Shown here piece after piece: positions 54,559 to 64,000 of a stretch of 64,000 nt of DNA. The notes under the pieces were generated by a model, which worked only from the letters and a program-made list of their open reading frames with translations, was not told the DNA's origin and searched no databases. Location of the stretch: contig JABTTQ020003419.1 in assembly GCA_016081115.2 (NCBI GenBank), positions 1 to 64,000 of the forward strand. Reading direction: 5' to 3'. Within the stretch, counting starts at the first letter, position 1. Every line of letters begins with the position of its first letter. The position numbers and the translations under genes were made by a program. This stretch comes from Rehmannia glutinosa (lineage: Eukaryota; Streptophyta; Magnoliopsida; Lamiales; Orobanchaceae).

Positions 54559-55608
54559 TGTTGGAAATTTTGGTTTTGATAAAAGGTGTCGACCCGACTT
54601 TGACCAATTTTTCGGTGGCTAAATATTTAATTCTCAGAGGAATTAAATTATATATTATTAATCTACGTTCGAGTAGATGTTCGTAGTATTTTTATTTCTC
54701 AAACCGAATTTCGGTGAGTGAGAAATTAATATAAGAGTAGCCACATAAATGGGCATTATGTAAAGATTATTTAAAGGGAGATGAAAGGCTTATGCCTTAT
54801 TCCACATGGAATAAAAATCATAGTTTATCCTAGTTTATTTACTAGAAGGTGTTATTTGTTGTATAAACTATAACACAAGTGGATGATCATAAGTGAGCCA
54901 CACGCTGCAGCGCGCCGGCCCGCCTAGGCTGGGCCTGGGCGAGGCAGGGCCTAGGCCGGGCGGCCGCCCTATGGGCGAGTCCAGGTCCACTAAAGTTTTG
55001 CCACTCGAAAATGGGCTTGGCCCGGATTCGAGATCGATTGGATCGGTTGGAGCCCAATGAATCCCGGACATTGTAGGTGTCCGTGATTCGTGTGTGAGTG
55101 TTGAGTTAGTAACTCCAATGAAGCGATCATCGAAAAAGAGCCCACTACTTGTCATTTATAGAGTAGTGGGGTGTAACACTTTCATTACAAGTGATTAATG
55201 CACACTACCCGATTTTTTTCTCCTGCAGTGGAATGGTTGGCTATTTATACATGTTTGTGCATTGCAGTTTGATACAGAATTCTTACTCCATAAAAAGCAT
55301 ACACTCATATATTCTGCATTCTGCACTAAGTCCAGCAACCAGTCTTCAACACATTTCTAGTTCGCAGGTGCTTCTGTGTTAGTGGTGCTACTACACAGAA
55401 GACGTAAGCCGTTTCATCTTTGGAAGCAACACGCCAAACCGTGAGCACTAGCTGGGACGTAATTGCTTTGCGGAAAGAGATTCATCTCGACTCGGCTTTT
55501 GGAAGTTCTATTAACCAGTTGTAATAGTTAGTTCAATTTCTGTAATTTTTCGTTTCTGTAATTTGACATTTTGAAGGCATTCCCTATTTAGTAACATTGT
55601 AATCAACA
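54559..55608 (+). repeat. Copia 5' LTR
   Basis: 1050 bp, TG...CA. Most of it aligns by eye with the 3' LTR apart from scattered small indels and a divergent GC-rich patch (about 54900-54985). Confidence 0.85.
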
Positions 55609-55635
55609 ATCGCAAAGCAATTATCGAACTTCACG

Positions 55636-56535
55636 ATGGCAAGCACAAGCAGAACCCCGATCATTCCTCCTGCTCAAGCTGAGAAACCCGAAAAATTCAT
55701 GGGTTTCGACTTCAAGAGGTGGCAACAAAAAATGATGTTTTACCTAACTACTCTGAGTCTGGCGAAATATCTGACCGAGGACGCTCGTTGTTCGAAAATG
55801 AACGAATCTTTGAAAAACGCGTCGTTTGATGCATGGGGCAGGGTGATTTCTGTCTTCAGAACTATGTCCTAAACGGACTTAGTGATGCACTTTCTGATGT
55901 GTATTGTCTTTGTGAAATCCTCCAAAGAATTGTGGGAATCTTTGGAGAAGAAGTACAAAATCGAGGATGATCGGCACAAAGAAATTTGTTGTCGGTAAGT
56001 TCTTGAATTTTGTGATGGTTGATTCTAAAACCGTGATGGAACAAGTTCGGAAGTTCGATTGATCCTACATGAAATCTCTGCCGAGGAATGGCTTTGCAGG
56101 AAGCATTCAAGTGGCGCGCTTGATTGAGAAATTGCCCCAAGTTGGAGGGATTTCAAGAATTATCTCAAACATAAGCGAAAGGAGATGGGACTAGAGGATC
56201 CGATTGTCAAACTCGAGTGAGGACTGAAGACAATAGGAGGATTGACTCTAAGTCCAAGCTTGTCCCTATGGAGTCAAAAGCCAACTTGATGGAGCACGGC
56301 TCGTCAAGTAACTCGAAGAAAAGGCCTAACGATAAAAAGAAAACCGGCAAAATTGGAAAATTCCAGGAGCTTGCTACAATCGTGGCAAACCGAACCATAT
56401 GGCAAAGATTTGCCGTCACCAAAGAAAAAGAAAACCAAACCGCGAGCCCAATGCCAATGTGGTTGAAGAAAGGAGCGAAGTTGACATGTCGGCGGTGGTG
56501 TTTGAAGCCAATTTGGTGGATAACTTAGAAAAGAA
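55636..56535 (+). pseudogene. Copia gag remnant
   Basis: Starts with an ATG 27 bases after the LTR. The first open frame (about 78 residues) has the hydrophobic KRWQQKM-type region of Copia gag proteins, then hits a stop. Later pieces in other frames include a basic, Lys-rich part and a Cys/His knuckle-like remnant near 56370. Gag forms the virus-like particle in intact elements; this copy cannot. Confidence 0.7.
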
Positions 56536-59520
56536 TGGTTTGTGGATACCGGTGCCACTTGCCGTATGTCCGTTGCCGATAAGGATGCATTCTCTTCTTA
56601 CATCCCATCGACCTAGGAAGGAAGCTCCATATGGGGAATCACGCCTCTTACGATGTTGGCCGGGCGTTGGAACGGTGGTCTTAAAGCTTACTTCGGGAAA
56701 GGAGTTGAAGTGAAGGATGTCCGCATATCCCGGACATCCGCAAAAATCGGTTTCGGGTTATTTCTTTGGTCAACCATGGGTTTAGACTAGTTTTTGAGTC
56801 CGAAAAGTTTGTACTTAGCAAATTTGGACAGAGTTCCTTGGTAGGGGTTATCTAGACAAAGGACTGATTTCAAAATGAATGTAATACCGTTGTCGCCGTT
56901 TTGGCGAGAATATGAATAAGAATGAATCTTCTTCTCGTTTATATTCTTTGAGTGCTCTAACCTATGGCATATTAGATTAGGACATGTAAATACGAATGCT
57001 ATAAAAAGATTGGTAAATTTAGAATTGATTAATTTACGAAGTAAACTCACAAAGAAAATGTGAAGTTTGTGTTGAAGCTAAAATGGCTAAATTACCGTTT
57101 CACTCGGTTGAAAGGAGCACTTCACCTTTAGAGTTGATACCACCGATGTGTGTGATCTAAAATTCGTGCAAACTAAAGGTGGTAAAAATATTTCATCACA
57201 TTTATTGATGATTGCACAAGATTTTGCTACTTATAATATACTTGTTGAAGCAAAGATGAAGCATTAGAGGCTTTTAAGAATTATAAAAATGAAGTTGAAA
57301 ATCAACTTGGCGTAGGATTAAAATAATTCGGAGTGATAGAGTGGCGAATATGTTGCACCATTTGAAGAACTATGTACCCTGTCGGGCATAATTCATCAAA
57401 CAAGACCATATTCACCACGATCAACATGATGTTCTTTAACGCAAAAATCGAACTCTAAAAGAGATGATGAATGCCATGTTGATAAGTTAGGATTACCCCA
57501 AAAATATGTGGGGGGGAAGGCTGTTTTTTAATGACCAACCACATATTGAATAAAATACCACTTAAAGGGAAAGATAAGACACCTTATGAATTGTGGAAAA
57601 ATCGTAAGCTTTCTTATAAATACCTTAAAATGTGGGGGTGTTTGGCTAAGGTAGCAATACGAACCAAAACAAGTTAAAATTGGACCAAAGATAATTGATT
57701 GTGTCTTTGTGGGATATGCATACCAAAGTAGTGCATATAGGTTTATGATACATAAGTCGGAAAATCAGGAAAATTTGAAGGTACCATAATCGAATCAAGG
57801 AATCTTTGTATTCTTTGAGGATGTCTACCCTTGTAGAGAAAAATTAGAAGTGAGTACTAATAAAAGAACTCACGAAGCGCAAGTGGTTCAACACCAATTA
57901 GTGAAGAATCAGACGCGAAGAGGTCTAAGACGGCTAAGTCTTTTGGGCGGATACATAACATTTATGTTAGATGGTGAGCCAAACTCGATTAAAGAGGCTC
58001 TAAGCAATCCGGATGCTCCGCTCGGCAAGAAGCTATCAATAGTGAAATCGAGTCCATTTTGCGTAGAACCATACTTGGGAGTTGGTTGATCTCCTGCGGG
58101 TCATAAACCTTTAAGATGTTAATGGATCCTAAAGAAGAAGTATAAAGCGAGATGGAACTATTGATAAGTATAAAGCACGGCTTGTAGCCAAAGGCTTTAA
58201 ACAAAAAGAAGGATATGACTTCTTTGACACCTATTCTCGATGCGAGGATTGCGTCTATTCGGGTGCTTCTCGCGATTGCTGCTTTGCACAATCTAGAGAT
58301 TCATCGGATGGATGTCAAGACGGCATTTACGAATGGAGAGATAGATCTTTGAAATATACATGGAACAACTGAAGGGTTTGTTGCACCCGGTCAAGAAAAG
58401 AAGGTGTGCAAGTTAATAAGATCCTTGTACGGGTGAAACAAGCTCCAAAACAATGGCATCTTAAGTTTGACAATACGATGTTGTCAAATGGATTTAAAAT
58501 CAACGAGTGTGATAAATGCGTATATATCAAGGGACATCGAAGCATTTGTCATAGTTTGTCTATACGTAGAGCGATTTGTTAATCATGGGCGTGAGTCATG
58601 ATACTATCATGGAGACTAAAAGAATGTTAAAGAGGAACTTTGACATGAAGGATATGGGACGGGCTTGATGTAATCCTTGGGATAAAAATCAACAGAACTC
58701 CTAATGGAATTATCTTGTCACAATCCCACTATGTGGAGAAAGTGCTCAAGAAATTCAATGCTTTTGACGATTCACCGTCAAAGACGCCCATTGATTTAAG
58801 TATAAATCGGTTGCTAATAAAGCGAGAACCAGTGGCTCAGATGGAATACTCACGTATAATAGGCGATCGATGTACATCACAAATTGTACACGCCCGGACT
58901 TGGCCTACCCCCTGTAAATATGTTGAGTAGGTTCACGAGAAATCCAAGCCATGAGCATTGGAAAGCGTTAACAGGGTGTTAAAATACTTGAAGTATACCT
59001 TGGATTATGGGCTATACTACTCAAGATATCCATTTGTACTTGAAAGATATAGTGATGCTAGTTGGATTTGATTCGAAAGATTCTTATTCAACTAGTGGAT
59101 ACATATTCACCATTGGAGGTGGTGTGGTATCGTGGAAGTCCACAATGCAAACGTGTATAGCTCGGTCCACCATGGAATCGAGTTTATAGCTTTGGATAAA
59201 GCTGGTGAAGAAGCGAGAATGGCTTGAAACTTTTGGAAGATATTCCATGTTGGAGGAAGCCTGTGCCTTCCGTGATGATTCACTATGATAGCCAAGCGGC
59301 TATAGGAAGGCACAGAGCAATATGTATAACGGTAAGTCTAGACATATTCGTCGGAGACACAATACCGTCGACAATTGATCTCAAATGGTGTGATGTCAAT
59401 TGACTACGTAAAGTCAAAAGACAATTTTGAGATCCTTTGACAAAAGGATGAATCGAGATCAATTGGGTAAATTGCTAGAGGGAATGGGCTTGAAGTCCAC
59501 AAAGTAAAAATAACTATCAT
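56536..59520 (+). pseudogene. Copia pol remnant (protease, integrase, reverse transcriptase, RNase H)
   Basis: Short in-frame islands occur in the order expected for Copia: a protease-like patch near 56540-56600, integrase-like sequence about 56940-57650, reverse transcriptase-like sequence about 58120-58720 and RNase H-like sequence about 59000-59450. Frequent frame changes and stops separate them. Limits are approximate and come from reading by eye. Confidence 0.7.
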
Positions 59521-60061
59521 AGTGGTAACCCAACCATGATGATTTGGAGATCCCAAGAACTTGGTTCAATGGGAAAACTAAACTATGAAGGTTATGTTGT
59601 AACACTTGGAAACAATGTTATAACCCATCCCTAGAAAGCAAAACCAAGTGTTGAAACACCTGCAAAGTTGTGGTGAGGCTAAGTCATTTGACTTTTAATG
59701 ATTCCTACACCTCGTGGAGGTTGAGTATGGCAGGATACTCGGATAGGAGATCACCTATATAAGTAAGTGCGGGCGCTTCAAAGTAACACTTATGAATCCA
59801 AAGTGGTGTCCATGGCGAAACGGACACAAAACGTGAGAACAAGAGGTGTTGAGACCTTATTGTGTTAATATTGTTGACTCGGTATATACCGTGGAGGAAT
59901 AGTTCAAGGCATTGCGTCCACTAAGCCGCCAGTGTACCCGATGGTATTGACTACGGAAGGTTCAAAGCCATAAGCTACCTTTCCGAATGCAATATTGTCT
60001 CTTGAGGACTGGTTTGCGTGTCTGCATCCATGCATACATTAATTTCCACTCATGTGGGGAT

Positions 60062-61123
60062 TGTTGGAAATTTTGGTTTTGATAAAGAGGGTGTCGACCC
60101 AACTTTGACCAATTTTTCGGTGGCTAAATATTTAATTCTGGAGGAATTAAATTATATATTATTAATCTACGTTCCGAGTAGATGTTCGTAGTATTTTTTA
60201 TTTCTCAAAACCGAATTTCGGTGAGTGGGAAATTAATACACGAAGGTAGCCACATAAATGGGCATTATGTAAAGATTATTTAAAGGGAGATGAAAGGCTT
60301 ATGCCTTATCCCACATGGAATAAAAGTCATAGTTTATCCTAGTTTATTTACTAGAAGGTGTTATTTGTTGTATTAACTATAACACAAGTGGATGATCACA
60401 AGTGAGCCCACACGCTGCTTGCCCGCCAGGCCTGGGCCAGGATTGGGGCCCGGGCTTGGGCATGGGCCGGGCGGCCCAACCCTATTGGGCCCGGGTCCAG
60501 GTCCACTAAAGTTTTGCCACTCGAAAATGGGCTTGGCCCAGATTCGAGTGGTTGTTGGACTGTTGGAGCCCAATGAATCTGGACATTGTAGGTGTCCAGA
60601 TTCGTGTGAGTGTTGGAGTTAGTAACTCCAACAGAAGTGGTCATCTGAAAAGAGCCCATTACTTGTCTGTTATAGAGTAGTGGGGTGTAACACCTTGGCT
60701 GTTACAAGTGATTAATGCCCACTACCCAATTTTTTCTCCTGCAAGTGGAATGGTTGGCTATTTATACATGTTTGTGCATTGCAGTTTGATACAGAATTCT
60801 TACTCCATAAAAAGCATACACTCATATATTCTGCATTCTGCACTAAGTCCAAAGAACGATCCAAAGACATTTCTAGTTCGCAGTGCTTACGTGTTAGTGG
60901 TGCTACTACACGGAAGACGTAAGCCGTTTCATCTTTGTAAGCAATACGTCAAACCGTGAGCACTAGCCGGGACGTAATTGCTTTGAGGAAAGAGATTCAT
61001 CTCGACTCGGCTTTTGGAAGTTCTATTAACCAGTTGTAATAGTTAGTTCAATTTCTGTAATTTTTCGTTTCTGTAATTTGCCATTTTGTAGGCATTCCCT
61101 ATTCAGTAACATTGTAATCAACA
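60062..61123 (+). repeat. Copia 3' LTR
   Basis: 1062 bp, same ends as the 5' LTR, followed by the GGGTG duplication. Confidence 0.85.
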
Positions 61124-61128
61124 GGGTG

Positions 61129-62227
61129 TCCATTCGGGTCATCTGTCATGTTCGTGCAATTTGGGGTCAGTTTCAGGTTATATTCAAATACATAATAAAT
61201 AAATTTAAGATATTATGTTTTAAGACAAATTGATAACATCATTTCAGGTTTGTGTTAGTTGTGTTCGTGTTTGGGTGTCTCTCAATAACTTCGGATCAAG
61301 TTAGTATTCTGTTATCTTGTCGAGTGTCTCATAATAATTTCGGATCGAGTTAGTGTAGTGTTATCTTGTCAGGTCATGGTGCAACCCTTACTCGTTTTGT
61401 GGAAGGTTCGAGTTTAGACATAGCAGATGCATGTAAGAATTTCCTGAAATGTACATTTTTAATTGATCAATATATGTGATATTGTTCTAATAGTTGAATT
61501 GTGAGCACTTTAGTGTGTTGTATCTTGTCAAACAACCGATTGGAGTTAGTATTTATCTAATTATACACTATGATCATGATAGTGCAATTTGTCAAGAAAC
61601 AACTAATAGGATTCGAGAATAATTCATTAGCTTTTAAAATTCATATCGCGGATATTATTTCAGATAATTTGAGAAAATTCGACAAAATCTCCGTGATACG
61701 ACGATTTCTTTTTGTATAATATGTGATTAATTCGAAAATATATTGATATAAATATTATATAAAAAATATCTTAGTAGGAAGATTTTCAATATATTATTCT
61801 TAACAATATATTATTTGATAAAATTATTTTAAAATTAGAAAAACAAATTAAAATGTTATAAATTTATTTAGATATAGGAATAGGAATCAATTGCTTTATT
61901 AACGAAAAAGTATGGGAGCTTTTATCACATTTTTATTTATGATAGATATATACGAGATCTTAGCCTCGTATGAAAATATTATATTTTATTCGAGTAATCT
62001 TCAAAATATCGGAGAATTTTGTTACTATGATTAAAATTATTTGGAGGCTGCATATTGGGAGCATGCGGACAACACCTAAATCTCCATATTAATATGATAT
62101 TGTCTATTTTGGCACGAGACCTCATGTCTTTTTTTTTTTGTTTGTATTGGGGACTTCTACCCAAAAGCAAAAGGCCTCATATCAACATATATCTTTTTTC
62201 TAACTCAGCTTTCAGGCTTATGCCCAC
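61129..62227. other. AT-rich intergenic DNA with a possible hAT-like remnant
   Basis: The first 270 bases run from TCCATTCGGGTCATCTG to GGTCATGGTGCAACCCTTA and may be the rest of a hAT-like element into which the Copia inserted (AGGGTGTCCAT would be its end). The remainder shows no gene or clear repeat. Confidence 0.35.
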
Positions 62228-62229
62228 TG

Positions 62230-62353
62230 TTCTAAAAATCTCTGCCTAGTCTCGATCACTCCTGCCTAGGCGCTAAGTCCCCCTTATCCGCCTATAGTTT
62301 TTTCCCGATTAGGTCCCGCCTAATGACTAGCGCCTAGCGCTTTTTAGAACAAT
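62230..62353. repeat. Short TTCTAAAAA inverted-repeat element
   Basis: Left TGTTCTAAAAATCTC, right GCGCTTTTTAGAACA, interior GCCTAGGCGCTAAG and CTAGCGCCTAGCGC words. About 125 bp, palindromic, non-coding. Confidence 0.6.
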
Positions 62354-63310
62354 GCAGCTACACCTGATTATATGAGGACAACTGTTTCGGCTTCTCATCG
62401 CCGCCACCAAAGTAAACTGCGGGATGTGCAAGCATTGACTAGTCTTATAGAAGATCTGCTGACGTACAATAAGATCCTCTCAGATGAAGAGAACAATTAT
62501 GTTCAACCCCCTAAATCTAATAATAGTTGTCTCTTCCTGAATCGAACTCATACATGTATTATTCAGTATGAATTCCTACCAAATTTTCAGTACCAATTCG
62601 TATATGCCTGAAAAAATAATTTGATGGAATAGAAATTTGAACCACTGGCATCCACCCTGATGGCCAGGTAAGCCCCCTTGTTAATCAATATATATCCTGT
62701 TCATCACTTATAAATCCGTGATTTTTCAATGTTTAGTTGATTTGAGATATTGCCCGCACATCCTAACAGAAATGCGCACTTGCTAAAGTTGCATGTGCAT
62801 CCATATTTATCAAATGCTACATTTATTTATTTATTTTACCTAAGTTCTAGATACATTCATGCTATTTTTTTAAAGGTAATGTAATAATATTTGAAATTGC
62901 TATAACATGCCCAACCATAAAATGACACATTCCAATAATGGCTCCTCCAAGCGGTGAGCAATATTATAATGTACAACGATGGGCTATATTTGTTTTTTTC
63001 GGACAAATTGAGGACATGTTTTATGTTCAATCTTTTTCATAATAATCATTGTTCTAATTTTAAGTAGTTCGGATTTTAAGTTTTAATATTATTAACCATT
63101 GAAATGATTAGTAAAAATTCTTCGAAGAGAGACCATGAGTTACCAAATATATTTTTATTATTAAACTATCTCAATCTAATATGATCAATCACCCAAAAAT
63201 CTTATAAATAAAAATAAAAAATAGGCTTCACCTCTATCAACTTCATAAATACTATATAAATAAAATTTCAAAAATATTACCATAAGATACACAAACATAA
63301 AATTTCACCA
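62354..63310. other. No recognisable gene
   Basis: AT-rich sequence. Short open frames (for example 62372-62611) show no family motif, and no bounded repeat was found. Confidence 0.4.
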
Positions 63311-63630
63311 CTAATTTAGCTAGTTCAACTGGTGGTACTTACACTCTTAAAACTCAGTATTTTAGCCTAGAGGTTCTGAGTTCGAGTGTGGGGAAATACA
63401 TGAAACTCACTTCCAGAGGTGAGAAATCCATTAGTGGCGGCTTGGATGGAAAGACCAAAGGAAAAGCCCAGGAAGAAGTGCATTTTGGGGACTCTTGGTC
63501 GTTACAAATTAATACTCTCAATAAGGAAATAAGCCTATAATCATTATAGACGCACGAAAAAGAAAACCGACATATCTTAGTGGGACGAATGAGGAGTATC
63601 TATTAATGGTAAAAAAAAAAAAAAAAAAAA
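63311..63630 (+). mobile_element. tRNA-derived SINE-like element
   Basis: The head TTAGCTAGTTCAACTGGTG resembles an A box and GGTTCTGAGTTCGAGTG a B box, spaced as in tRNA-derived SINEs. It ends in a run of 20 A. Flanks AATTTCACC (63301-63309) and AATTTGACC (63632-63640) fit a target duplication with one mismatch. Confidence 0.65.
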
Positions 63631-64000
63631 GAATTTGACCTTTTGCTCACTAGAGGAACTCAAAAGGCTTTAATCATGAATAAAGAATCCCACTAATTAT
63701 TTGATTCCACTAATTAATTGAATTATAATGAAACAATCTTATAGTCAAATAATTTACAATGTAAAAGTGGTGGGAATAAGGGTTTTAGAATTTCAACTAT
63801 GCTTATAATAGAAGTGGGAGTATATGCCCACTTTTAGCCTTTAGGTGATTGAATGATGTCTAGTGGATGTGCATTTTGTAATAATGGTTCATGGGACAAT
63901 ATTTACAACCTTAAATTCCCACATAAGGAATTTATAATGAGGGGGAAAATAAGATGCTCAAAAAAAAAAATGAGGGGGAAAATAAAGGAAAAAATAGCAT
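63631..64000. other. No recognisable feature
   Basis: AT-rich end of the window. A phrase AATGAGGGGGAAAATAA is repeated near 63936 and 63970. Confidence 0.35.

Larger units (their letters stand above)
54559..61123 (+). mobile_element. Full-length but coding-defective Copia LTR retrotransposon
   Basis: Two direct LTRs (54559-55608 and 60062-61123) begin TGTTGGAAATTTTGG and end GTAATCAACA. The element is flanked by a perfect 5-bp duplication GGGTG (54554-54558 and 61124-61128). Between the LTRs, remnants appear in the order gag, protease, integrase, reverse transcriptase, RNase H, which is the Copia order, on the plus strand. A polypurine-like TGTGGGGAT precedes the second LTR. The frames are broken many times, so it is not autonomous. 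No canonical tRNA-Met primer-binding site follows the first LTR. Confidence 0.88.

Overview
This is a stretch of plant nuclear DNA, almost certainly a eudicot. It has AT-rich intergenic DNA, spliced genes with GT-AG introns, plant-only gene families (LRK10-like receptor kinases, ATL20-22-type RING-H2 ligases, CCT-motif proteins, group-A-like PP2C), Copia retrotransposons and many short inverted-repeat elements. An asterid such as a Lamiales species would fit, but the sequence alone does not prove that. No prokaryotic-style operon, CRISPR array or confident tRNA/rRNA gene was seen.

Layout. 0.4-3.8 kb (minus): a decayed protein phosphatase 2C gene; exons 1 and 2 are readable and the 3' part is broken. 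3.8-11.3 kb: no host gene, only repeats, including an LTR-like remnant and hAT-like palindromic elements. 11.3-35.8 kb: the main locus, with four LRK10-like receptor kinase genes and one ATL-type transmembrane RING-H2 ubiquitin ligase. All five have a secreted GUB_WAK-type ectodomain in a single first exon that ends in a phase-1 intron. The kinases lie as two divergent pairs: A(-)/B(+) at 11.3-19.2 kb, both damaged, and C(-)/D(+) at 19.8-28.9 kb, both with intact kinase exons. In each pair the minus-strand gene has one ectodomain subtype and the plus-strand gene another, ATL-like one. The simplest reading is duplication of a two-gene head-to-head receptor module followed by decay of one copy. 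The ATL gene (30.7-35.8 kb) carries the plus-type ectodomain on a RING finger instead of a kinase.

36.98-37.30 kb (minus): an intact mitochondrial SDHAF4 (succinate dehydrogenase assembly factor 4). 39.4-43.9 kb (minus): a four-exon CCT-motif regulator with good splice sites but two single-base frameshifts in exon 2. From 44 kb to the end I found no convincing host gene. That part holds nested SINE-like and hAT-like elements, an A-tailed LINE-like insertion with about 110-bp flanking duplications, an orphan Copia LTR and a 6.6-kb Copia retrotransposon (54.56-61.12 kb) with both LTRs, a 5-bp target duplication and a heavily broken gag-pol.

Two repeat themes dominate. One is a hairpin family starting near GGATAATTACAAAAAC, with at least 26 copies, most of them in introns or beside genes of the receptor locus. 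The other is a set of elements sharing ends like TAGGGRTGnnAA and mostly 8-bp target duplications, with interiors built from quite different short palindromic words.

Most reading-frame breaks in the genes can each be repaired by one missing base, so some may be assembly errors. The kinase motif losses in genes A and B cannot be explained that way.
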